Position numbers and translations under genes: made by a program
NCBI RefSeq assembly: GCF_020463795.1
Contig: NZ_CP080025.1
Coordinates: forward strand, 5,287,001-5,351,000
Direction: 5' to 3'
Source: Echinicola marina
GTDB taxonomy: Bacteria; Bacteroidota; Bacteroidia; Cytophagales; Cyclobacteriaceae
DNA length: 64,000 nt
In this document: in pieces, positions 38,203-46,047 of the stretch
How positions within the stretch are numbered: the first letter of the stretch is position 1
Layout of the letters: each line of letters begins with the position of its first letter
Notes under the pieces: model-generated
Told to the model about the DNA's origin: nothing
The model's input: the letters and a program-made list of their open reading frames with translations, nothing else
The model's database searches: none

Positions 38203-39596
38203 CATGGTGTCATCAATTCCAACAATGCTTAATTGATCATTCACTCCAATGATCAGTTTGCCGCCACTTGTGTTTGAGAAAGCCACTATTGTTTTAGCGA
38301 TACTTTCATTTTTTGGAAGGCTTTCTTTTAATTCGAGCGTTTTACTTTCTCCTTGTTGAATTTGATCGTTTAAGGGCATGTTATTTGAAATACAGGATAA
38401 GATCGCATCGATTATTTCTGACAGTTGTTTCCCTGGGATTATTCCTGATATTTACAGTGTAAACATAGACAACAAACTTGTCTTGGTTATTGAAGTCGTA
38501 CGGGGAAACCAAAAACCTTATTACCTAAAAAACAAAGGTTGGGAAGAAGGATGCTATATTAGAATTGGTGCTACCAACCGTCTTGCAGATCCTACTACAA
38601 TTGCAGAGCTTGAACGTCAAAAACATCATATAAGCTATGATGAGGAAGTATATTACGATCTTGAACTCAATAAACTTGACTTGTCCCCTCTACTTGATAA
38701 ATTCAAACAAGCTGGTAAACCCTTAAATAGTGAGAAGCTAGAAAACCTAAAGCTGATAAAAACCTCCAATGACAAAATATATCCTTCAAATGCCTTGATG
38801 ATTATTTTAGGAAAATTCCCTCACTGTACTATTAAATGCGCCCGGTTTAAGGGAACTACCATGGAGACTTTTATTGATAAGAAGGAGTATAGTGGGGATA
38901 TTTTTACAGCTCTTGAAAACACCCAAAATTTTGTATTGAACCATATCAACCTCCAAGCCGAAATAAAAGGGCTATACAGGGAAGACAAATATGAAATTCC
39001 CATGGTCGCCCTAAGGGAGGCTTTGGTCAATGCGATTATTCATCGGGACTATGTCAACCAAGGCAGGGATATCAAAGTGGGTATTTTTGATGACATTGTA
39101 AATATTGTATCGCCTGGTAGCTTGCCCAATAATATAACCATGGATGATATTTTTAATGGTCGCAGTGAAGTTCGCAACAGAGTATTCGCAAATGTATTTA
39201 AGGAGCTAGGTTTGATCGAGCAATGGGGAAGTGGAATTAACAGGATCATCAACACTTGTAAAAGCTATGGGCTTCAGTCCCCAACAATCCAAGAGAAGAA
39301 TGACTATTTTGACATTGAATTTATTCGACCACGGGTAACTTCATCCTCCCAGAATAGTAGTATTGAGCAAGACCAATCAATAAGACATTATTACGAACGA
39401 TTACGAACGATTAGAGAAAGAAAAACAGACCATCCTTTTATACTTACTTGAAAAAGGAAAAATCTCAAGGAAAGAGGCTACAATCCTATTGGACTTAAAA
39501 AACACAAAAACTTACGAAATTCTCACTGAAATGGTAGACCAAGATTTTATCAAAAAACAGGGAAAAGGGAGAGCCACTTATTATATGCTTAGATGA
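38203..39596 (+). pseudogene. AlbA_2-domain / winged-helix regulator gene, broken by an inversion and a 10-bp duplication
   Basis: The first 58 codons (MPLNDQIQQGESKTLELKES to GIDDTM) lie on the reverse strand at 38379-38205, while the rest of the same protein reads forward from 38378. Both edges of the flipped 170-bp piece are CATG (38203-38206 and 38377-38380). Turning it back gives one open frame through GIDDTM-LFEIQDKIASI, as expected for the AlbA_2 (divergent AAA_4) family with its GKLIIGVND motif. A second lesion is the direct repeat TTACGAACGA twice at 39391-39410, which shifts the frame; with one copy the frame continues to a winged-helix end (EKGKISRKEATILLDL) and stops at 39596. Function was probably transcriptional regulation. 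Confidence 0.85.
39391..39410 (+). repeat. 10-bp tandem duplication causing a frameshift
   Basis: TTACGAACGA occurs twice head to tail. One copy restores the reading frame of the AlbA_2-type gene (RHYYERLEKEKQTILLYLL). Confidence 0.9.
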
Positions 39597-39990
39597 CTAC
39601 CCTAATTTTGATCACCCATTCTGATCTCATATATCCGCCAAAAGCCCTAAATCCTCCACTAAATAGTTCGAATTTGCTCTTACCCCCAACTTAACCCATT
39701 TATAACCAATTGACTTACAACTGATTGCAAGGGTTTTTATTTTTCTAGTCACAAATAAGTCACAAAGTTTATTTTTCTTTTAAAAAATTTTTCTCGCCTC
39801 TATAATTTTACTCAAAATTCCCCAATTTCTTCCCATCATATTCTCAAAAATCCAACTTATTTGAATTGTACATTTCCTATTTTGACACTAAAATTCTTGG
39901 CCATTTTTCGAATGAATAAACCTCAAATTCCCACACTAAATCCCTCTATATTTATTGTACTTTTTTAACATTGACACTTCCTCTAAAATA
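39597..39990. other. AT-rich gap between two accessory genes
   Basis: About 400 bases, strongly AT-rich, with no ORF or repeat that I can support. Confidence 0.45.
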
Positions 39991-39991
39991 A

Positions 39992-40015
39992 AAAGACAGC
40001 CTTTTAGCTGTCTTT
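39992..40015 (-). terminator. Terminator of the DUF6169-like gene
   Basis: Nine-bp stem AAAGACAGC / GCTGTCTTT, six-base loop; the reverse strand continues into a T-rich run. Confidence 0.8.
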
Positions 40016-40048
40016 CATCCTTACTTTTTACAAATAAATACACTAATA

Positions 40049-40552
40049 CTATTCCAATTTAGAAGCTTCAAACTCTTCCATATTTGATTCAGCAAATTCC
40101 TTCAACTCTTCAAGATGAGGGTTTACTTTTTGAGTAACAATTGAAATATAGATTGTAATAAAGTATCCTTCACCTTCATTTAAAAGAGTAAAATCTAGTT
40201 TCTCAAACTTATCCAAAGAGCATTCCTCATACCATTTATTAAATAACTTTTTTCTAAAGTGCTCCTTTCTGTCAACACTATCACAGATAAAAATTATTGA
40301 ATTTCTTTTATCTTCATTAAAAAGCTCTTCAAGAAATTTAACTATGGTATCACAAATTTTAGGATCAAATCCATTCTGCTCTCTTGTTCTATTTTCTTTG
40401 GGCAGAACAGAAAAAAATGAGAAATCATATAAAAAATCTCCGTATGGTGGAGTCAAAGATGATTTTTCCAATAAAATAACATAGGGTATTCCTTTGTCCG
40501 TAACAAAAGAATACCCTTGTTCTGATTTTTCTATTTTATAAAGGCTTGACAA
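40049..40552 (-). CDS. DUF6169-like protein
   Basis: 167 residues beginning at a TTG (MSSLYKIEKSEQGYSFVTDK). It has a strand-rich first half with YDFSFF, then FDPKICDTIVKFLEELFNED and a FICDSVDRKEHFRKKLFNKWYE segment, ending with an acidic tail. This matches my memory of the DUF6169 family, widespread and patchy in Bacteroidota, with no known activity. The start overlaps by 17 bases the end of a 53-residue ORF, a spacing typical of coupled small modules. Terminator follows. No obvious membrane segment. Confidence 0.65.
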   Translation of the reverse strand: MSSLYKIEKSEQGYSFVTDKGIPYVILLEKSSLTPPYGDFLYDFSFFSVLPKENRTREQNGFDPKICDTIVKFLEELFNEDKRNSIIFICDSVDRKEHFRKKLFNKWYEECSLDKFEKLDFTLLNEGEGYFITIYISIVTQKVNPHLEELKEFAESNMEEFEASKLE

Positions 40553-40697
40553 ACTTAATGTTTCTTTTTTCTTCGAGTTCTTTTAAATCTTTTCCCTCTC
40601 GAATATAAGAAACAATTGCTTTTTTATCTTCGACTCTTTTTTGAATGTAATCGAAAATTTTTGCGTTCTTTTCGGTTTTAACGATTACTTTTTCCAT
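40536..40697 (-). CDS. Small 53-residue protein upstream of and overlapping the DUF6169-like gene
   Basis: Starts at ATG 40697 and encodes MEKVIVKTEKNAKIFDYIQK and then a charged helical protein ending KRNIKFVKPL. It is very Lys/Glu-rich (predicted coiled helix) and resembles small antitoxin-like or partner proteins. The downstream TTG start lies inside its last codons, so translation is probably coupled. The pair has the shape of a toxin-antitoxin or immunity module, but no toxin fold is recognised. Confidence 0.6.
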   Translation of the reverse strand: MEKVIVKTEKNAKIFDYIQKRVEDKKAIVSYIREGKDLKELEEKRNIKFVKPL

Positions 40698-40980
40698 TGT
40701 GATTTACAATTTACTGGTTTTTCTGATAGCTAGTTTTTTAAACTACTGACCACCAACACTTTCATCAAGAAAAGTGCCACTCTTTTAATCTACAAATATA
40801 CCACCTATATTTGTTTTGTTTAAACAATTTATAAATCTTTTTATAAAATAACGAGTTAAAACTTAAAAAATAGCCCCATAAAACACAAATTTCATCCCCT
40901 TAAAATTCAGGTTTTATAGTGTTAAAAAAGGGTTTTTAGCTAAAATAAGAAAGATAATTCACTATTATTTTGAAACCCAT

Positions 40981-42940
40981 TCACCTCCAAACCACATTCT
41001 TCAACTTACTTGCAATTACAAACCAAGCTGTACTGGCAATACTTTTATAATTGGAAATCTCATAAGTCTCATCCCTTAAGACTGCATACCTATAACTCCC
41101 ATCCTCTTCTTCAAACAACTTAAGATCACTCATTATTTGATTGTATCTACTGTAATCCCTAGCTCTCCAATAAGCGAGGGCAACACCAAAGCTTCCTTCA
41201 AACCAAACTGTATCTACAGCACTTGGATAGCCCCATTAATCCGAATAAGGTATAGCCTTTTGCACCTGTTTCTACATCCTCAACATAATAATACTGCTCT
41301 AACCTAACCAAAAGGTTTTGACCTCTCCTAGCCTCACCAGAAGCAGCCAAAAACAAATATCCCCAACTGTTACAATCAAGGGCATCAGCAGTATCTTTCG
41401 TATTGGTCTGAGCATCACTTATACCTTGGTAAAACCTCTGGTTTGCCTCATCCCAAAGCTCATTTAGCATAAGGTTCTTAACTGTATTGGCTTTATGCTT
41501 ATAAACAGAATCCTTCAACACCTTTCCTGCCTGCTTAAGGGCAAAATAGCAATCAATGCAATGTTCTGTACTTATCCAACCAATGGAATAATTAGGATTG
41601 AACTCCTCTCCTTCATACCTCCCACTTCCTCCTGTAGGCAATCCTACTGGATTATTCTCTAAGGAAGCTATGTAATTAAGGGTATTAGAAATAGCTGTTA
41701 CCAACTCACTCCTATTTTCAGGGCTTCTTCTGTATTCCAAATAGAAACCCAAAGCATAAGCCACCCAAGCAATAGCCCCTACTCTAAAATAAGCATCATT
41801 GTATTGATAGTTTGGACTTGAATGGTTTGCACCAAAAGGAAAAGCACCATTGAGAAATTGAGCTACCAAGATTCCTTTTACAATCTTATCAGCCAATTCA
41901 AACTCCTTTAAACCAGTTGCACTTAATAAACTCAAAGCAGCATCATATAAATAGTTTCTATCCACAAAAGGAGAATTATAAACATCTTCCTCTTCAGGTG
42001 GTATTTCATAGCCTCTAGGTAAATCAGCTTTAATTGGTGTTTCCGCTAAATAGGTATCATCACTAGGTCTATAAAGCTTGTATTTAATCAAGCCTTCATT
42101 ATAGGTATAATCATAGCTAAACTGATTATTAAACGGAGCTAATATTTCAGCTTCTTTATAATCGGTATCAGTAGTTACAAACTTATGAATCTCCAAGTCT
42201 ATCCATTTATCAATTGTATTACCATCATTTACCCAAGTAGAAACCACAAAAGTATTGACCACATCATAAAGCTCTAAAACAATAATCCCACTCTGTAAGC
42301 TGCTATCAATGGTAAAAGAACCATCACTTAATACATTAACCGTCTGAATTAGATAATCAATATCAGACCTCCTATAATACCTTATTTAATGGGTTCCTGT
42401 CCCTACAGTTTGACCTACTACATTTCCAGTAATTTCACCTTTCCAAGCATTTGTTAAAGCCCCATAAGAAGGACTTGTAATTTCTATATATCCATTCAAC
42501 TCACTGTGATTGGCATTGATTCACTAATAAGCTTCCTTTATCAATTCTGCAGTTATCAATAAACCTTTCAGGAGCTGCAATATTGGTATAGTTGTTTTTG
42601 GTCTGGTACTGCTTTTTAAACTCCCTGACCTTATAAAGCTCATGCCTCCTTCATAAAAGGAATAATAGCCATACTGCTCAACCTTCAACTCAATCCAACT
42701 GCTTCCTAAATCAGTCACAGTAAAAAATAAAAACACATTTCCACCACTCGGATAAGGGCCACCACTGTCTATTTGGTTATTAATTTGAAACTGTCCATTC
42801 TGCTTATCAGGGTCTTTATCAAAAGGTGAAGATTCTATGATTACGTGCCTAAGATTATCAGGGACATCATCAATATTGATTCTGTTGCCTTCATTATCTG
42901 TAGCATAAAAATTATTTCTACCATCATCAATGGCCAACAT
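40981..42940 (-). pseudogene. Decayed surface protein with glycosidase-like helical domain
   Basis: One former gene, now in pieces. Read on the reverse strand from 42940: a beta-rich start (MLAIDDGRNNFYATDN), a frameshift near 42640 (GGMSF versus the expected ELYKVREFKKQYQTKNN), a 4-base insertion near 42510, an in-frame TAA at 42386-42388 where the neighbouring residues TGTH-IRYYRRSD join, and a shift in a GGGG run at 41231-41234. Between these lies a long helical region (42262-41198) with NYLYDAALSLLSATG, QFLNGAFPFGANHSS and GWISTEHCIDCYFALKQ, like an (alpha/alpha)6 glycosidase. The corrected last frame ends ASKLKNVVWR. The 5' end is missing, joined to a wecA fragment. Confidence 0.8.
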
Positions 42941-42949
42941 ATGGCAACA

Positions 42950-43037
42950 AATTTCTTTTGGACATTAACCTGATCACTATGGGAATACTAATCAAGGTTA
43001 TGATAAACGAAGCCAGTATGACAAAAATAATATCCAT
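42950..43037 (-). pseudogene. 5' fragment of a wecA-like gene (second copy)
   Basis: Reverse strand begins ATG at 43037: MDIIFVILASFIITLISIPI and continues VIRLMSKRNLL, almost identical to the start of the wecA-like gene at 63597. After about 29 codons homology stops and the sequence runs into the decayed surface-protein gene. The fragment cannot be functional. Confidence 0.85.
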
Positions 43038-43096
43038 CTAAACAATTAATTTCATGCAAATTATCCTTTAATATAACATAAAGCAAAAGCCCCGCC
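42961..43096 (+). repeat. Direct repeat, left copy (5' end of wecA-like gene plus upstream hairpin half)
   Basis: Matches 63521-63661 base for base over most of its length in the same orientation, with a few substitutions and one short indel after the shared AACAATTAA. It carries the wecA-like start region and the leader, and ends in GCCCCGCC, the first arm of the hairpin found complete at the right copy. Confidence 0.88.
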
Positions 43097-43103
43097 GTTT
43101 TAA

Positions 43104-43328
43104 ATAAAAAACCTTCCTTAAAAAAAAAAGCCACCTCAAATAAATGAGATGGCTTTTAATAATTAATGGCATTTGGCATTTGGCCTTAAGCTTTCGCCCT
43201 TCCTTCTTTCGGCTTACTTCTTTCAGCCTGGAGCCTTAGGCCTTATACTTTCGGCTTTAGACTTACTTCTTTCAGCCTTAGACCTTGAGCTTTAAGCTTT
43301 TCACTTTCGGCCTTAGACCTTCAGCTTT
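43104..43328. repeat. Hairpin plus degenerate CTTTCGGCCTTAGACC repeat tract
   Basis: Starts with a terminator-like hairpin (AGCCACCTCA / TGAGATGGCT, 43129-43154) that on the reverse strand is followed by a T-run, then about 170 bases of imperfect tandem words related to TTTCGGCCTTAGACCTT. The same two modules occur at about 58297-58410 and 62330-62440. Here it follows the last gene of the four-gene cassette and probably ends its transcript. Confidence 0.75.
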
Positions 43329-43565
43329 TCACACTCCATGATCTTCCTCATTTTTCAAAGCGGAAGTTTCGGATACCGTCAGCTGACTTATACTACTTAT
43401 CAATACTCCAGCTATAAACAGATAATCTGGCAGACTACCTAAAACCTTCATCGGTATACCATAGAGTGTAACAGCAGTAGCCACTATTGCCGCTCCCACT
43501 TCCTGCATCCTTTTAAAGAATGGTGGTGTAGGAGCCTTCAACCTTCTTATTATTTCCTTTTTCAT
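43329..43565 (-). CDS. Small membrane protein of the four-gene cassette (78 aa)
   Basis: Basic N-terminus (MKKEIIRRLKAPTPPFFKRM) followed by two hydrophobic helices (VGAAIVATAVTLYGI and YLFIAGVLISSISQL). This is the layout of small holins or phage-associated membrane proteins. It ends the operon 44990-43329, 27 bases after the preceding gene. Family not recognised; a holin-like role is inference from size, topology and company. Confidence 0.65.
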   Translation of the reverse strand: MKKEIIRRLKAPTPPFFKRMQEVGAAIVATAVTLYGIPMKVLGSLPDYLFIAGVLISSISQLTVSETSALKNEEDHGV

Positions 43566-43592
43566 AGATTATATTTAAATATTAGAAAACAA

Positions 43593-43814
43593 TTATTTAC
43601 CCGACACAAAACGGGAACCAGACTCCTCCAGCCCCATTACCTTTAGTAACCTGACCAAATCCACTTTGATAAAGCCCACTTCTGACTTTAGTTGATGCAT
43701 AGCTGCCTGAACAGCCCTGAAATCCCTGTGAAGATAGTGCAGGAAATAAGCGATGATGGAAAGGAGGGCTGATACCAGCCCTCCTAGCCCTACCAAATAG
43801 ATGCTTCCGTCCAT
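43593..43814 (-). CDS. Small membrane protein with coiled helix (73 aa)
   Basis: MDGSIYLVGLGGLVSALLSI starts a single or hairpin membrane segment, followed by a soluble amphipathic helix (HRDFRAVQAAMHQLKSEVGF) ending VSGK. Its start overlaps the end of the DUF5675 gene by 25 bases, a compression usual in phage and phage-derived operons. The sequence resembles accessory lysis or signal-anchor proteins, but I cannot name a family. Confidence 0.62.
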   Translation of the reverse strand: MDGSIYLVGLGGLVSALLSIIAYFLHYLHRDFRAVQAAMHQLKSEVGFIKVDLVRLLKVMGLEESGSRFVSGK

Positions 43815-44239
43815 GATCCCTCACCCATACACAAATTGAGGCCTTCATTTACATCACTATAAATTTCCAATAATACCTCATCTTCTGATTGGAATAATTC
43901 ATGGAGCCTGTCCCTAAGCTTTAGAAAAGCAAGTCTGGAAAAACTTCCCTTCCCCTCTTTTTCTATGCCGCTTACCGGACAGATATAATTGGATGGCACC
44001 TCTTCCTTCTTTAATGGAGAAAACTGGCTCACTAGCTTACCTTTCAGCTTGCATATGCCATAACTCCACCCGCCCATTTCTTCATAAAGGAGACCAAGTC
44101 GGTATATCCCTTCAGCAATACACGGTAAGGATGGGTGGGCCCTACTGGCCTCCAAAACCTGGCAAATTGACTTCCCTTGAAGGGAAATTTCACCATGGGT
44201 GGCCGTAGGCCAGTAACTCCGTTTCAATAAAAGCTTCAT
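43790..44239 (-). CDS. DUF5675 family protein
   Basis: 149 residues: MKLLLKRSYWPTATHGEISL, then CQVLEASR, AEGIYRLGLLYEEMGGWSYGI, and PVSGIEKEGKGSFSRLAFLKLRDRL. This pattern of T.G.L followed by a CYTLE-like strand and later I.H.G is the DUF5675 arrangement, found in phage or phage-derived lysis regions. It begins five bases after the stop of the 248-residue gene and overlaps the next gene, so it belongs to a compact operon. Biochemical role unknown; a wall-directed enzyme is possible. Confidence 0.68.
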   Translation of the reverse strand: MKLLLKRSYWPTATHGEISLQGKSICQVLEASRAHPSLPCIAEGIYRLGLLYEEMGGWSYGICKLKGKLVSQFSPLKKEEVPSNYICPVSGIEKEGKGSFSRLAFLKLRDRLHELFQSEDEVLLEIYSDVNEGLNLCMGEGSWTEASIW

Positions 44240-44243
44240 GGCA

Positions 44244-44990
44244 TTATACCACTTCGGTCAACAAAATCGAAGCAGCATTATGCGCTCCATTATTCAATGG
44301 ATACTCCTGCCCGTTGACCTCTTGGATAAACTCCACCCCTAGGACATATGCCTTATGGGATTCCGTTAAGCCTGATTTGTCCACACTCAGGGACAATCCC
44401 GTTACTGGATCTCCTACTGGAAGTAATCCAGAATCAACAGAAAAGGAGGATCTTTCCTTGCCGGTCAAATCCAAGCTCACCCCAGAGGCAAAGATTTTAA
44501 AATGTGTAGTGCCCTCAGGAATCATCAGATGGTCTGCAGGATTAAAATCTGAAAAACCCACCTCTAAAGATGCCGCAGCATCCGTCATGGAAAACTCCAT
44601 GTACAGCGTAGATGCCAACCTGGTCCTTCCGTTGATTTCAAGTCCGGTCAGCAAACTCCAATCCCCTTCAGTTACTTTACGGTCACCCCGCTTATTGACC
44701 GGATCAGTCTTTAAAATTTTCAGCATGGCACTGTAAATCCGATTATAAAGCCTGGAATCGCTGGCTTTCAACATCACATCCCTGAAAGTATCCTTTAGGA
44801 ATTTGGCCCCATCTGCTGCGGTGGCAAATTCCCTAAGGTTCTCTCGGGTACGTGCATACTTGGGATCACTCATGATCCGCGATTTGCTTACTCCACCTTT
44901 GGCACGGGCAAAATACCCATCCTTGGTCTTATAAAAAGACAGCGCTCCCACTGCCCCATTTAGCGTAATAATACTTGTTTGTTTAGCCAT
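44244..44990 (-). CDS. First gene of the four-gene cassette, unrecognised 248-aa protein
   Basis: Starts MAKQTSIITLNGAVGALSFY and continues KTKDGYFARAKGGVSKSRI, then TRENLREFATAADGAKFLKD and a basic, helical stretch (RIYSAMLKILKTDPVNKRGD). The second half is strand-rich and Ser/Gly-rich, without signal peptide or membrane segment. The N-terminus looks like a structural or nucleic-acid-binding protein of a phage-like element. It is first in the cassette, so its level sets that of the others. I do not recognise the family, and it may define an undescribed system. Confidence 0.62.
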   Translation of the reverse strand: MAKQTSIITLNGAVGALSFYKTKDGYFARAKGGVSKSRIMSDPKYARTRENLREFATAADGAKFLKDTFRDVMLKASDSRLYNRIYSAMLKILKTDPVNKRGDRKVTEGDWSLLTGLEINGRTRLASTLYMEFSMTDAAASLEVGFSDFNPADHLMIPEGTTHFKIFASGVSLDLTGKERSSFSVDSGLLPVGDPVTGLSLSVDKSGLTESHKAYVLGVEFIQEVNGQEYPLNNGAHNAASILLTEVV

Positions 44991-45116
44991 TTCATTGACG
45001 TTTTTAAGTTAAACATACCCGATATTGCCCCTTTCAAACCAGTATTTCAAATGAACATGCGCATCCTGCGTATTCTTCGCTTTTACCCCTTCCCCGCACC
45101 CCGATTCCCGCAAAAT

Positions 45117-45200
45117 CCGTCATTGCAAAGGATCCGCCCTGTCTGACGGCTATGCCCGGAGGGCAGGCAATCCCGTCTACCGAAGAGGAGATGGCTTCAC
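45117..45200. repeat. REP-like dispersed repeat (copy A)
   Basis: Begins CCGTCATTGC, continues through a GC-rich palindromic core and ends near GGCAATCCCGTCTACCGAAG. Four other copies of this pattern lie in the accessory region. Confidence 0.75.
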
Positions 45201-45721
45201 TGAGCTACCATTAACAGTGACGTGAATCAAAGTCACTCGCCGCGGCGAGAGGATCTCTTTTCCTAATCGTTACTGGAAGAAATGCTTTCCCGATAATCGG
45301 GACAGGCTCTATCGTCAGCATGACATCGATTTTAAGCGCACGTTATACAACCCTTTTATATTTGAGAAAATGTTGGTTTCTCGCAGTGACGTACCCCCTC
45401 TTTCTTCTTTACTCCGATCCTGATACTTAAATCTTGATACTACATACCCCGTACCTCCGACTCAATCCCCACGACAATACTCCCTACTTGATACTAAGTA
45501 CTAGCTACTCAATACTAGATACTCCCTACTTCTCTAGTACATACCTTGGGGATACCTTGGGGATACGTTCCCTTTTCGCTATTTTCCAAGAAATCATGGT
45601 ATTTTTCTAAGACACTCCACAAGACTAAAAAATCCCCTCCACTTCCTTCCCTCTCCGCTCTTCAATTCCTCATTTTACATTCTTCATTTCTCATTCTGTC
45701 TCCGGTCTACCATCTCATGTC
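45201..45721. other. Repeat-rich noncoding stretch
   Basis: Contains degenerate words TACTAGCTACTCAATACTAGA (45490-45530) and an 11-bp tandem pair ATACCTTGGGG at about 45541-45563. Plus-strand ORFs here are low-complexity and judged spurious. Confidence 0.5.
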
Positions 45722-45922
45722 TCAATCTATATACTCCATCACCTTCTCTTCGGGAATTCCACTAAATGATGAAAACTCTGAAACAGTAATATATTGCTCT
45801 GGCCCCTTATTGAGCAAGCGCCTGATCTTGGCAATTACCTCTTGGGCATGACGAATACTCCTTCCAGTGAGCAACTGGATATCCTTGGGATAAATCACAC
45901 ATCGTTTCTTTTTACGGAACAT
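45722..45922 (-). CDS. Small basic protein with helix-turn-helix-like start (66 aa)
   Basis: MFRKKKRCVIYPKDIQLLTG, then RSIRHAQEVIAKIRRLLNKG and a C-terminal helix pair (VSEFSSFSGIPEEKVMEYID). Such short basic proteins, with a helix-turn-helix-like spacing, recur in Bacteroidota accessory regions. No family is recognised. It is followed on the same strand by a repeat-rich gap and lies 126 bases downstream of the Crp-like gene's stop; a link between them is not shown. Confidence 0.5.
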   Translation of the reverse strand: MFRKKKRCVIYPKDIQLLTGRSIRHAQEVIAKIRRLLNKGPEQYITVSEFSSFSGIPEEKVMEYID

Positions 45923-46047
45923 GCTGTTTCATTTTATCCATGCCTTTTAGTACTTGGAGATTGAATCTTTTCCTTGCAATAATATGCTGCCCAATCGGAA
46001 AAATCACCCCTTGAAAAATGGAGTATACGCTTAGTTATATTAAGTGA

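Noticed and set aside
38203-38380. Classical invertible promoter or recombinase switch
   Set aside because: No inverted repeat longer than CATG is found at the ends and no recombinase gene is nearby; kept only as an unexplained inversion.
43104-43328. CRISPR array
   Set aside because: The repeated words are short, degenerate and without regular spacers; no cas genes in the window.
45546-45851. 101-codon plus-strand ORF
   Set aside because: Ser/Phe/Ile-rich and crosses low-complexity repeats; the reverse-strand 66-residue ORF overlapping its end is better.
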